Shown here: positions 21,648 through 33,039 of the stretch, piece by piece
Layout: each line of letters opens with the position of its first letter
How positions within the stretch are numbered: the first letter of the stretch is position 1
Assembly: GCA_963681505.1 (NCBI GenBank)
Contig: OY811982.1
Span: 4,710,237-4,774,236 of the forward strand
Direction: 5' to 3'
Length of the DNA stretch: 64,000 nt
Source of the DNA: Eunapius fragilis
Lineage: Eukaryota; Porifera; Demospongiae; Spongillida; Spongillidae
Made by a program: the position numbers and the translations under genes
The notes under the pieces: model-generated
What the model saw: the letters and a program-made list of their open reading frames with translations, nothing else
The model's database searches: none
What the model was told of the DNA's origin: nothing

Positions 21648-22294
21648 TTTCCTCTATTTTTTTGTTGAAGAGTAATACATATAATATAATAATTATATTA
21701 TGCACGCTTCACTGTGTTTTTAAAAGTTGCCAGCATTCAGTATTTAGATAAACACGATAATTATAAAAGTAGTTGGTGATATAAAAAAGTTATTGCTATC
21801 AATAAGCATTAGTTATTTGAAAAATATTTTTCCGTGCTGCTCCTCGGCCTCACCCTCTCCAGCCATCATAACATGGCCGGTATGGCTGGTAAGGCCTCCT
21901 TCATTGATACAGGATGTTCTTGCCTTCATCATTTGAAGACTGCAGTTGTGCACTAGGAGGAGGGCCATCCTCTTGGGATTGTGGAGGGTGTGGCTGGGGC
22001 CTTTGAGGGCCATCCCTGTGGGGCTGGTGGTCATCATGCTTATGGGGAGGGGGGCACGATGGCTCCTCATCGAGAGGAGCCAGCTATTTGGTGCTGCTGG
22101 TCTCCTTGATGAGATGTCTAACTCATCCCGTATAGGATCAGCAACCTGGTATATAGAATCAATGGTGAATATTTCTTCATGTATCTATGATTTCTATTAC
22201 TCATCATTATTTTAGAATTAAACTAATATTTGGCTTACATTATACACATACTGTTATGCTAAATATAGGCCACCATTGGTCAATTTGGTCAATC
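21648..22294. other. No gene seen
   Basis: AT-rich; a GC-richer patch at 21840-22110 has open frames on both strands but no recognisable protein. Confidence 0.45.
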
Positions 22295-22349
22295 CTATGT
22301 ACCAACAACTTTCTCGTTTCTTGTTAGAGATTGTTTCTATTTATACTTG
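22295..22349. mobile_element. Solo right end of MITE family A
   Basis: ACCAACAACTTTCTCG ... TTATACTTG matches the right arm of the copies at 21367 and 40673 and is followed by TA. No left end is present. Confidence 0.6.
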
Positions 22350-22361
22350 TAGTTATACGTG

Positions 22362-24843
22362 CAGTGCTGCAGTTAGTATTTTTATTTTGTTCTGACATTG
22401 TGTCCTATCAATGTAAAAGTTGGCCAGGCATTTTACTAGGATGGTCGGACATGCATCAAACATGTATTGTTAATGCACATGTATTTAATAATACACAATG
22501 TACATTATTGATTGTACAAATAAGTGTTTCCTGCATATACTAGTTATTTAGCCATGTTTCCCAATCTTCAAGTGAAATATTATTTGAAACTATCTGTACT
22601 TGATCTTGCTGTTCAGTGTCAGTTGAAGTAGACTCCTGAGACTCAAATCGAATTCTTCGTACTTTATCCTTCCACCGGAGTTCTATTGCGCATTTAGGAT
22701 TCCACTCAGCAAGATCAGGCCCATCCAATTGAACGAGTAGCAAATTATCCAATGTATTATCTGAAAGGCAATTCCTCCTATCTGTTTTAATCAACTTCAT
22801 TAGTGAGAAACATCTTTCAACATATCCATTGGATACTGGGATACAAAAAATTAGCTCTGCAACACAATGATTATTGCTTCATCTTGAGGCACTTGGTGCA
22901 TTCTAAAGCTTCCACCATACAGATTTGTAGTCATCCTGCACAATATCAATGTACCGCCTTGCATAGTTAACAATATCATCCCATTCTTCTTGTAGCAGAG
23001 ACAAATTCACCTTGGCTTTCTCTTGTGGTATTTTAAAGCGCTCAGCTATCTGCTCCAGAGCTGTATACTGAAATGAAGCACTGTCTGTTCTATCCCATCC
23101 ATGAGTTGCAAGAATCGTTAGTACATGAGTGAGAAGTTCCACATTTTGAGATGTAATTCGTTTCTTCATGCATTCCTGAATAGAATCCATAAAATTAACG
23201 TAGTGGCTCTCCCAGTACTGTAATGCCTGTTGATAATTTACTATATTTGCTCTCTGGTATGATAAAACCCCACCAGCTTAATCCTGGAAAGGACTTTTTA
23301 AACTGTTAAGTCATGTAGACTTGTTGATTTTAATTGTTCAATTGCTCTGTCTGCCTTTATTATAGCCTCCACACAACTTACAATACACACTTAATTTTGT
23401 TGTAGGCCTACACACAGAATTGCAGCAGGTTTAAGGATGTTATGAAAGACAGCCCAACCTGGGAGTATTTTGGTTCATGCCATTGTTTAACATAACCAGC
23501 CATTTTCGCTCTATCAGTTGATTTCATTGCAGGATCTTCAGACAAGGCTGTTAAGTGAGCTAAGTATGCTCCGTATTTGTCAATAACTCTCTCTAGTGCT
23601 GCAACTTTGTGAGCAGCAAAGCGTGTCCCACAAGCACGAATAAGTCTGACCCCTCTACTTGTAGGTACTTATGAGTGGCTTAAACTACATTTCAGCTGGT
23701 CAACAACCTGTTCTAGCTCTCTACATTTCTTATGAGCTTTTTCATAGACATAATAGACGCATCAATATCTCATCAACTGTTGAAAAAAGGTACCATTCAA
23801 AGCATCTCTCAGTGATAGCTCTTGCCTATGACACAGACACCAAAATCCAACTATCTTTGGCATGTCATTTTCTAACAATCCTTTAACCCCTCCATCAGCC
23901 ATGTTAACATTAGTGCCATCACACTCAAAACCAATGACTTTGTCCCGATACTCATCCTGGATATGCAGGTTGCTCATGGCACTGTTGAAACAATCATATA
24001 GTCCAGATGCATTTGCAGAACAGGACACTGAGGAATTTACTTTTAACATGTACTATACAGTCCTTGTCAAAGGGATCAAAGAAGAGTACTACGAAGAGTT
24101 CTTCCTCTATGTTAGCATAATCTGTACTACCATCAAACTGCACACTATAAAACGTAGCCTTTGACAACTGTTCAGAAAGCTGTTCAACAGTTCTTCATCA
24201 TTTGATCACACGTTTTCTGGTCTAGTGTTTGGAGTGCACGGACAATTGGAGTGTTATGTATTGTACTAGGCTTATCTGTACCGGACTGCTTTAATTTGAA
24301 CAGTGTCATTGCTTTCTCGTGCATTGCAATTTTTGAATGATCTTGATAGTTACTGGAATGAAGATTTACAGAACCCTCTATAAATGCGTTACTATAGTTT
24401 CGCATACCGACAAGCTGATCACGGAACATAGAGCATACTGTACACTTCAGACACGCTACGTGATCTCTATCTTTCATCTCATACCCAAGCCAGATAGTTG
24501 TATTAAGCTCCTTATCACTGTCCCCTAATCCACTTTTCCACCGTTGATTTAGTAACCAACCTTTTAGCTGGAGATTCCAAATCATCACCGCTTCGCTTGT
24601 CAGCCATTAGCTAATTAGCATGCATTGAGGCCTATTGCGCGAGCCGTTTAATGTATTGTGTGTTTTACGTCTATTGTTCTAACTAAGAGATACATACTGA
24701 GTAGATTATTACACAATCAACGATAGATTAAATTAGCTTGAGCGTACTGTTGGACAAGATAACTGAACAGAGTACGAAATATTCGGACAAACGCTTATTA
24801 TGGTCGGGAAATATCCGATGTCCGACCGCTATCTGCAGCACTG
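22362..24843 (-). mobile_element. hAT element, 2.48 kb
   Basis: Terminal inverted repeats CAGTGCTGCAGTTAG on the left and, read inward, CAGTGCTGCAGATAG on the right enclose a transposase-like reading on the minus strand. CAGTG at the end is typical of hAT. The adjacent 8-mers TATACGTG and TATGTGCT do not form a convincing duplication. Confidence 0.75.
22540..24600 (-). pseudogene. hAT transposase relic (ZNF862 / C17orf113-like)
   Basis: Right to left. 24588-24184 carries an N-terminal zinc-finger region, VACLKCTVCSMFRDQLVGMR, then NAFIEGSVNLHSSNYQDHSK, the pattern found in C17orf113- and ZNF862-type hAT proteins. 24049-23762 holds DKVIGFECDGTNVNMADGGV, the catalytic-Asp region, and IVGFWCLCHRQELSLRDAL. 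23190-22903 is LLTHVLTILATHGWDRT and EEWDDIVNYARRYIDIVQDD. 22800-22540 is the C-terminal dimerisation block, MKLIKTDRRNCLSDNTLDNL, with an acidic Ser/Thr tail. Stops between 23762 and 23200 and frame changes elsewhere make it inactive. The protein lies within the terminal repeats of the same element. Confidence 0.8.
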
Positions 24844-24938
24844 TATGTGCTGCCACTTGTCAACCAAGGATGGGATTTGCTAAAGGCATCATTTAACTGA
24901 TCTACCAATGTGCCTCTTAGAAGCTCGGCTCGATTCAC

Positions 24939-25353
24939 GGCCTGCTCTGTAGCTGTCACGAACAGACGCCCACTTTTTTTCAGGATCTGCTCTGTAACTG
25001 TCATGAGCAGACGCCTGCATTTTTTCAGGATCGGCTCTGTAGCTTTCATGAGCAGACGCACACATTTTTTCAGGATCTGCTCTGTACTTGTCATGAGTAG
25101 ACGCCCGCTTTTTTTCAGGATCTGCTCTTAACTGTCACGACCTGACGCCCGCATTTTTTCAGGATCTGCTCTGTAGCTGTCACGAGCAGATGCTCGCATT
25201 TTTTCAGGATCTGCTCTGTACATGTCACGAGTAGACACCCGCTTTTTTTCAGGATCTGCTCTGTAGCTGTCACGACCTGACGCCCACTTTTTTCAGGATC
25301 TGTGTAGCTGTCATGAGCAGATGCCCTCTTTTGTTCAGGATCAGCATTGTACC
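24939..25353 (-). repeat. 45-bp minisatellite coding for ASARDSYRADPEKMR-like units
   Basis: About nine head-to-tail units of 45 bp, each with TTTTTCAGGATCTGCTCTGT then AGCTGTCACGAGCAGACGCC on the + strand. The minus strand reads A-S-A-H/R-D-S-Y-R-A-D-P-E-K per unit. Variation in the T run (six or seven T) shifts the frame between units. The core peptide equals that of the 39-bp array at 4086-4434, which lies in the opposite orientation. Confidence 0.85.
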
Positions 25354-25517
25354 GAATGCAAGAGGACTTGAACTTGTCGTCTCGATTTTAGAGGTATTCC
25401 TCTCGTCTGACGTGAAGGCATTTTGAAAAAAACAACTTTGCTAGCCAAATGTGGTGAACAAATCTGTGATGAAATGAAATCCCACATATTCATAACGCTG
25501 CACGATTCTAAATATAT

Positions 25518-25763
25518 GTGAATGTCGCCATGGGAACGGTAAAGTATAGCACTCCATATTACATAATGATTACATATATCAGTATCATACCTGAAGATGT
25601 CCTTCCAGGAGATTCTGAAGCGATTTATATTTTGCGCCCTTTAAAACCATTTCTATCCCGAGTTATACTCACCCAAGAAGAAGAAGAAGAATTAGAAGAC
25701 GACAACGACAAAGAAGAATTGGCTTGGGGACGAGAACAAACACAAGCTTTTTTGCTCACTTAA
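25518..25763 (+). other. Open frame with acidic tail, unassigned
   Basis: 81 codons, with DVLPGDSEAIYILRPLKPFL followed by a Glu/Asp-rich run encoded by a GAA repeat (25676-25720). Composition looks coding-like but there is no domain and no splice evidence. A repeat pair begins 42 bp downstream. Confidence 0.25.
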
Positions 25764-25804
25764 AGCAAAAAAAAACAGTTTGAAGACTGGAACAAAACAT
25801 TAAA

Positions 25805-25952
25805 ATGACCGTCTTTGCCTTCTGGTTCGATAGCAACAAAGAGCTAAGCTATCCGTTTCTTGGTACGTGAGTTATACGCGGGTCGCGTTTTTTAATGATG
25901 ATTTTCGCGACCCGGGTCAATTCATATATAGGAACTACAAACGTAGTTCCTG
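25805..25952 (+). repeat. Dispersed 148-bp repeat, copy 1
   Basis: The same sequence recurs directly at 30357-30501 with roughly 85 percent identity by eye. It starts ATGACCGTCTTTGCCTTCTG, encodes MTVFAFWFDSNKELSYPFL before a GTACGTGAG donor-like site, and contains two hairpins: GGGTCGCG...CGCGACCC and GGAACTAC AAAC GTAGTTCC. Confidence 0.75.
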
Positions 25953-26380
25953 ATAAGAAATCAAATTATGTTGATTATAAAAATGTCATGTTTCGAATGC
26001 TATTCACTGCATAATAGGAGTGATTTTCAACCATTTAGATGTAACAGCGATTTATGTATAAGTAGCCTCAGGAGAGTGGTTTTGCGATAGAACTAACATT
26101 TCACAACTCAGAAATGCATATATTTAAGCATTGTAAGAGTGCAATATGAAAAAGCATTGCTAAGCAAAGAGTTTGCACCTGTAGGTCACTAGAATCATAA
26201 CTATTTTTTGGGCTTGAAAACCAACATGGCCAAAAGTTGTTATTGTTTGCTCGTTAGGTATACTGCAAATTTGGTTCAGATCCATTGCCTACATGAGGAG
26301 GAATTCTACTTACAACATTTGTAGTACTAGAGTTTACTCCAAGTGATAATAGCAATACTAAATAGACAGTAATGCCTTTT
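25953..26380. other. No gene seen
   Basis: AT-rich unique DNA. Confidence 0.5.
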
Positions 26381-26384
26381 TACG

Positions 26385-26990
26385 TTTCACCAGACCATTG
26401 CTTGCCGGGTGGTACGGGGCATATGATTCGTATGATTAATGACATTCCATTTTAGGAAGGCTTGGAATTCGTAGCTGGGAAGTGCTGATCCATTGTCAGT
26501 GATAATTTAGTCGGGCAAACACATTCTGGAGGAAACAGATCTGAGCATGCGTGTACAACTGCGACCTCCAGCCTTCAGGAGTGGACATCCACCCATCAAC
26601 TTCTTGTCCCTGAGGTTCTGTATAAGATTGAAATACCTTCAAGTTTGCTCTTTTTCAATTTCTTTTCTTTTTTTATAGCCAATCCATAACTCTTTTCTCA
26701 TACACCTCAGCCAGTGAATGTATGGATCGCTAAATGGGAACTCACTTTGTCACCTTTCCTCTCAGCCTTTTTTAATTAAACGGAATTGCTTCTTGTGTTG
26801 TCATTCATAATCTCCCTTTTGCTTGGTTTGTGCCTTAGCAGTTTTATTAGCTGCCTCATCCTGCACAGCCTTCTCATCAATTAATGTCTCCATGTTCAAG
26901 AACACATTCTTCATAAATAAACCTACAGGGTCCTTCTTGCCATTTGGATCATCACAGTCAGTATGCATTGGCAATTCTTTTAAGCTAATC
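26385..26990 (-). pseudogene. gypsy integrase fragment plus adjoining coding-like segment
   Basis: About 26545-26390 reads IITDNGSALPSYEFQAFLKW, the integrase second-Asp block (TDNG), then after a frameshift APYHPASNGLVKR, where the usual catalytic Glu is Lys. The D-region is preceded by stops. Separately, 26985-26800 reads ELPMHTDCDDPNGKKDPVGL and EKAVQDEAANKTAKAQTKQK without stops; I cannot assign this part and it may belong to another element. Confidence 0.6.
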
Positions 26991-26999
26991 TGACACGAG

Positions 27000-27331
27000 C
27001 GTGCTAGTTACATTAACAGTTAAACTGATTGAATGATAATGGAGCTTCCAGTGCTTCCGTTCATTGTCCTTCCTAATCTACCACTAAATAGATTTTCTAA
27101 TGCCTGTGTACAAAGCACTGTGCAGTAGTACTCCAAGGTCGTGCTAGTTACATTAACAGTTAAACTGATTGAATGATAATGGAGCTTCCAGTGCTTCCGT
27201 TTATTGCTTGTAAGAGCTAACCATTCCAGCTGTGTGTTGTTAGTTGTGTATAACCCGTCCTTCCTGATCTACCACTAAATAATGTTTCGTATCTGTCTAA
27301 TGCCTATGTACAAAGCACTGTATGGTAGTAC
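27000..27331. repeat. Tandem duplication, 140-bp unit
   Basis: CGTGCTAGTTACATTAACAG starts at 27000 and again at 27140. The first 66 bp of each unit are nearly identical. The second copy carries an extra stretch of about 55 bp (27207-27261) before rejoining at CCTTCCT(A/G)ATCTACCACTA. Confidence 0.85.
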
Positions 27332-27398
27332 TCCTTGCCACAGGCAGGAAGCAGTATAAAGTGCTCCTGCTGTTACAGTCTTCCTTGCCTCCTACACT

Positions 27399-27608
27399 GG
27401 ACCACTTTTGCCTGTACCAAACGTTGTCTGGGGAAGACCAAATTTGCGATATTGCCATTATCTCCCATTTGCAATACATGACCTTTACAAGGCAATGAGC
27501 TGTTTCAACACCTAGACCAGTTTTGGCAACCCTGACCACTTTTGGCTGCCAAAACTGGTCTGACCCCGGACCACTTTTGGCAGCAAAAAGTGGTCCCCTG
27601 GACCAATT
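27399..27608. repeat. Cluster of GGACCA(C/G)TTTTGG inverted units
   Basis: At least five copies of GACCACTTTTGGC or GACCAGTTTTGGC and their complements. GACCAGTTTTGGCA pairs with TGCCAAAACTGGTC, and GGACCACTTTTGGC pairs with AAAAAGTGGTCC. An open minus frame across it (27644-27297) seems incidental. Confidence 0.7.
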
Positions 27609-27649
27609 TTCGTTAGACAGATCTCGAGCACAGCCTTCTGGCAAGCTCT

Positions 27650-28084
27650 AGGCACAATCACAAAGCACAAAATCATCTAACGCACTAAGTTTTCACTTCC
27701 TATATAGTTGCAGTAGGAACTCTTCCTGTCCTTCTGCGGCACTCCATTTTTGGGTAATTCCATATATATATTTGCCACACTTTTAGCATATAGTCTAGTT
27801 TGGACATGCTACCTTCCCTATGTACTTTCCCCATAGGAACATGCAAAATTGCTGCACATTTGTATACCCTAAGTGTACAGTTTTAAAAATACAAACAATT
27901 AAAATTTTCACTTTTTTCATAACCTCGAATAACTCAGTTGAGCATGTCTTGAGCCCTGAAACATCCTTGTGTATTCTAATATAGGATAGATATGGGTCTG
28001 CATACAATTAATTTAAAGCAAACAGGAACAAAACATATACAGTATGGGACACGAAAAAGGTTACGTTCCGTATTGTTAGCACGC
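27650..28084. other. No gene seen
   Basis: AT-rich unique DNA. Confidence 0.5.
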
Positions 28085-29849
28085 CATATTGTCTATTTGC
28101 ACCGGTGTGAACACCTGTTCACACTGTACGCACAGTGTGCACAGGTGTTCACAGTTCATTTTTAGCTCTGCATTATTTGATCAGATGAGCAGTGTTCTGG
28201 ATTTTTACATATTATGCATAAAAAGACTTGTGGATGGGTGGACAATGGTAAAAATAATAATTTAATAACAGGTTATTTAATTTACTAATCGCAAAGTTGG
28301 TTCAAAATCAGCTCGCGCGCACGCGATACATGCGTTTATGCTAGGTTACTTTTTAAACAATACCATTCAATGAAGGTATTGGGGATCCACTTGAAATCAT
28401 TCAGGATCTGATCAAGGACCCGTCTGTACCTATAGGAGGAGGAGCCAGGGCCTTCAGGCTTAATGTTTAACGTTGTTTGAAAACTCGGCACGCTTCCTTC
28501 TATAGGACGTTAAGAAATCTATGCAGAATTTTCAGCAGACAGCTGGTATTACAGGAAGTGTTTCAAAGTAGTAATATAGCTATGGCTTTTTTAACGTCTT
28601 TACACGTACAGGTGTGAGCATACAATCACAACAAGGCAGCAGTGGTACCAGCAGGCACGGACAAATGAGGACGTGGCAAGGGATTTACAGTGAGTAAGCA
28701 GTGACGATGTGCCAGACTAGTGAGAAAGGACAAGACACGCGGTTGAACAGAGCGTATACTACGTATTTTCTAATGAAGCCAGTGATGGAGAGTGCCTAGA
28801 CTCAGATGAGAAGGAGGAGGAATTTGAAGCCAGGGCTACATGGGTGATTCAGGCTGAAGGAGATGTTGAGCATGAACTAATCATCAGTAACAGTAGCCGC
28901 TGCAGGATGTGTGCATGGTAGGATACATGATGGAGGTGTGGTCCAATCCCCTTGTGAACATGGGAAGCCAGAAGGAAGGAAGCTACTGTACTGTACCTGT
29001 TCCCTGTTTCAAAGCTTAGGTGTCTGATACTCACTTGGAAGTTGTTGTACATGTGCCTGCAAATAAGAAGAGGCAGTCAGCGTTGCAGAGGTGGAAGAGA
29101 AGCAGTGTAGGATCTGCAGCAATTGATTAGCAAGTAGCAAAAACTAAGTGCTTTTTGGCTTATGCAATTTTGTCCTATTATATGGTGTTTCCTTACATAA
29201 TGATTTACAATTATAACCACTGATACAAATGTCAAGATAAACATTGTCAGCAATTACCAGTCATCAGTACCACTCAACATAGTACAGTGTGCAGAGATGT
29301 GCACACTGTACCTAAAAAGCATCAGTGCTCTGTATACATTAATCAAGATGAGGTACATAGGCCTTAATGCCCACTATCATAACTGTGATTTACTATTTTA
29401 TATCATGTTCCCCCGATGCAGAATTCAATTTAAAGTGCCAATAAAAGTGAAGTGTGAACATGCGTTCACACTTTACTTAAGCCTAATTAAGTTAGTCATA
29501 AAAAACCTAGAAATTAAAAATACATATTGCCAATGTTGTCATGTGATAGTGTAATGCAAATGTTAACTTGAATTTTGAAAATCACATTCCATCTGGTAAT
29601 TACATAGATGGAGAGTTAGGTCTGGTTTTCTTGTTGAAATTCTTCACATACAACTCTTACATGAAGCCCTCAAATCACCATAAGGACTGAATAATTTCAA
29701 ATAATGTTAAAGCCATATATCAAAACCACCTTTGGGTATATTATATATAAAACATGACCTGATCTGATCTTAGTGGTGTAACACAATGAGGAAGTTATGC
29801 AGTAAAGTGTGCACACCCGTTCACAGTTCGGATGCAAATAGACAATATG
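28085..29849. mobile_element. 1.77-kb inverted-repeat element with GTGTGAAC palindromes
   Basis: The ends CATATTGTCTATTTGCA and, read inward from the right, CATATTGTCTATTTGCA are identical over 17 bp. Inside are four palindromes of one theme: 28107-28152 (GTGAACACCTGT arms), 29282-29311 (GTACAGTGTGCA arms), 29450-29473 (AAGTGTGAAC arms) and 29807-29816 (GTGTGCACAC). A coding-like + stretch at about 28770-28880 (EASDGECLDSDEKEEEFEAR) is acidic, and PANKKRQSALQRWKRSSVG near 29060 is basic; neither is assigned. Target duplication not resolved. Confidence 0.65.
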
Positions 29850-29879
29850 TATGATTGTATAGTTTCGAACTACGCTGGT

Positions 29880-30356
29880 ATACACGGAGTTAACACGATC
29901 GAGCGCAGGTATGGTATCAATTATCGTGTATGAAACCGTTTACGTCTGTACGTATCGTTTCAATTGTGCGCATCGTATCAGCTTACGTGCTCGCGTTATG
30001 CTTCTGGAATCAAGCGCAGAGGAAATAAACCATCACAACGTTGTTAGATTGGTTGCCGTTAGATTTGGAGAGACTTACATTCATTTTCTGAAGACTTCAG
30101 AACGCTTCTAAGCGACATCGCGACAGCCAAAGCGACTCACAAACGAGGTGACGAACGTGGCGCACAAACGATCACGCAAGTGCAACGGTAGCGTGCAGCC
30201 AGGTAGTGCAAACGATGTAACGTGTGTACGCAATCAACACCCATCAACACACCTTACAGACGCAATTTCTACTTCGTATAACTGGCTGTAGTCAACACCG
30301 CGCAACAATCGTTTTATGTAAACGGAACTTACCCTTTTTCGTGTCTCCTACTGTAG
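29880..30356. other. CpG-rich stretch, no gene fixed
   Basis: Noticeably more CG dinucleotides than the surroundings (for example ACGATCGAGCGCAG and GCGACATCGCGACAGCC). A 66-codon + frame (29911-30111) has no recognised domain. It could be a promoter region or younger DNA not yet depleted of CpG. Confidence 0.35.
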
Positions 30357-30501
30357 ATGACCGTCTTTGGCTTCTGGTTTGATAGCAACAAAGAGCTAAA
30401 CTGTCCGTTTCTTGGTACCGAGTTATATGTGGGTCGCGTTTAAAAAATGATATTCACAACCCAGGCCAAGTCCTATATAGGAATTACTAACGTAGTTCCT
30501 G
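30357..30501 (+). repeat. Dispersed repeat, copy 2
   Basis: Direct copy of 25805-25952, beginning ATGACCGTCTTTGGCTTCTG, encoding MTVFGFWFDSNKELNCPFL, and ending GTAGTTCCTGG. The two hairpins are partly degraded here. Confidence 0.75.
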
Positions 30502-30939
30502 GTAACCTCTTAGCACATATCATGAATTGAGTATGAATTGTGACCTATCTAAAACTATTAAAAAATATGAATCAGACCAAACTTGTACCATAGTTAGCTT
30601 GGACAAGTGATGCGCGCCACTCTATTTTATGCTTTGTTCAATGCGTGCGTCCAGCTCAATTGAGCCTCAGTCTATACTAGTGCTTTCGTAAAGCGCATTA
30701 GCCTCCCATGCTTCCAAGGCCAGCCCAGGCATTTATACCATTGTGCGCAGTACCCTTGAATGCGTATTTATATAAACAACCACTGGCATGCATTAGTTCA
30801 TCCATTTTCTGCACGTATTCTGGAGTTGCATTGCCTCCTGAGGGGGTTTGTTGTGATCAATTAAAGCACATACATGTACAACTCCTCAACGGAAGGATCT
30901 GAGGAAAGCTTCATATGCCATCATTGCTGAGCACTCATT

Positions 30940-33033
30940 GCTAAGCCTTACATGCCGTCACTATCTTTGCACCAAGTGCCGCAAAGAGTTAAAGCCATCC
31001 GAGCTGTTGCAACACCTGCTCCTGAGGATGCAGTTGTGATAGCAGGCAGGAGAGCAGCTGTTCATCAGATAGTACCACCGAATCACCACCATCTGATTCA
31101 GAAACACCTATCTCCAAACGATCAAGAGTGGAAGGTGAAAGTGTGGATGATACATACGCTGTTTCTAAGGCTGATGGGGAAGAGATGATTGTACAGCTAG
31201 TAGAGAAGCTCAACTCAACAACGACAAATAGTGAATGGCTGTCAGTGTTAACAGTTATGCCTAAAACTGGTCTGCCTGCAAATACTGCTGCAGTATTTGG
31301 TGTATCCCGCCAATTTGCAGGACAGGCAAAGAAGCTGTTTGAAGAAAGAGGTGTGCTGTCCAGTCCAGACCCTAATGAGGGTAAAGCTGTTACTGTGGTT
31401 GCATGAGGAAGAAGTGACCAAGTTCTATCGTTCAGATAATTTTATTTGTAAAATGCCAGGAATGAAGGATTGTCTCAGTTAGAGGAACCAAGGGGCAGAG
31501 GGTTCACCAACAAAAGAGACTTCTATGCAACCTGAAGGAAGCATACAGCGAGTTCAAGAAACAAAACCCAGCGCTGAAAGTAGCTTTTTCCAAGTTTGCA
31601 CAGCTGTGCCCCACAGAATGCATTCTAGCTGGAGCCAGTGGCACACACACTGTCTGTGTGTGTCAGATTCACCAGAATGCTAAAGTGATGATGATGGGAA
31701 GCAAACTAGAGAAGCTAGGGATATTAAGCACTATCGCCATTGTCTGGCTAACATGCAATGTAACCCTCGATTGTTCCTTGGGCACCTAAATGGAATGTCC
31801 AGGTGTTTGAACAACTCTGTGCTGAGCTGCAAGCAATAGTGGATGACAACGATGTGGACAAGGTAGAGTACAGCCAGTGTGGACACACACAGACCGGTCG
31901 ACACTTGAAAGGAAAGTCCAAGGTGTAGATGAGTTCTTGGAAGAGTTCAGCTGGATGATAGAGAAACTGCAACTCCACGACCTCATGCAAGCTGACTTTA
32001 TGTGCCAAAAGAAGCTAAGCCTCGGGCAAGGAGAGTTTCTCATTTTAGCAGATTTTTCCAAGAAATTTAGTTTTGTAGTACAAGACGAGGTCCAATGCTT
32101 CCATTGGAACAACAACTCTGCTACAATACATCCATTTGTTTGTTATAGCAATGAAGGAAGCTTCTGCTTTGTTTATTTCAGAATGCATGCAGCCTGATTT
32201 CTCTTCCAGAAGAAGTTAGTGGATTTCCTGACCCAGTAGTGTGGTGGCCAGCATTCAAAGAAGATTTACTACATGTCTGATGTGTGTGCTGGGCAGTACA
32301 AAAACTGCAAGAATTTTTTGAAACTCTGCTACTATTTCCAGGACTTTGGTGTACATGCTGAATAGCATATCCTTGCCACAGCGCATGGAAAATCGCCATG
32401 TGATGGTGCAGGGGAAACCGTAAAGCGAATTGTAACCAAGGCCTGTCTTCAGTGGCTCTATGAAAACCATATTTTAACGGCTCATCAGCTCTTCCTCTAT
32501 TTGCTGTGAGCAACATCAAGGGATGCGTTTCTGCTTTGTTGGAATGATAGAACACGAGGGCGAATCAAAACTGCTGGAAGAGAGAATGCAAAAAGCCAGA
32601 ACTGTGCCAGGCACCCAGCGGCTTCAGTTTTATTCCACTCTCAACTGAAATTGTTAAAGTGCAGCAATACTCGACCAGTCCTATTTGCAAAGTGGAATGG
32701 GTCGTACTCAAAGATGCTACTCCTTGCACTCCACCACCTACATGTATTGCAATAGGATATGTCACAGTAGCATATGACAACTCGTGCTGGCTTTGGTATG
32801 TCCTTGGTGTCAATGAGTTAGAAGGTGGTGTTAAAGTGAAGTTCCTTCACCCATGCATACCTTTGAGCTCATTTGTGTACCCCAACCAGGAGGATATAAT
32901 GGACACGGATCCTTCTGATATCCTGACCCAAGTAGCACATACTGAAATCATAGATGCCACAACTGCTCTAGCAGTCGCTGATCTCATGCTGGCTAAAAAC
33001 ACTGGTATTAGCCATCAGTTTGTAAAACCATGA
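30940..33033 (+). pseudogene. Orphan transposase-like protein relic
   Basis: Successive + strand frames read as one protein. 30950-31130 is Cys-containing (LCTKCRKELKPSELLQHLL). 31128-31406 has GVSRQFAGQAKKLFEERGVL, shaped like an HTH. Near 31410 is KFYRSDNFICKMPGMKDCLS, near 31610 a broken LAGASGTHTVCVC-type stretch. 31877-32130 holds LGQGEFLILADFSKKFSFVV then QDEVQCFHWNNNSATIHPFV, where the Asp in ADFS is a candidate catalytic residue. About 32260-32480 has CAGQYKNCKNFLKLCYYFQ and HGKSPCDGAGETVKR. 32659-33033 ends in a barrel-like tail, IGYVTVAYDNSCWLWYVLGV. I have seen this arrangement in uncharacterised invertebrate proteins but cannot name the family. Several frameshifts and stops; no terminal repeats found. 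Confidence 0.55.
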
Positions 33034-33039
33034 GTAATG

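Noticed and set aside
24798..25094. 98-codon minus-strand open frame in the 45-bp array
   Set aside because: It is an alternative frame of the minisatellite; the RDSYRADPEK frame is the one shared with the other array.
4084..25353. CRISPR-like regular repeats
   Set aside because: The arrays are head-to-tail minisatellites without unique spacers in an animal genome.
25805..30501. Whole interval as an LTR retrotransposon
   Set aside because: The repeats lack TG...CA ends, no primer site or collinear gag-pol lies between them, and the interior holds unrelated elements.
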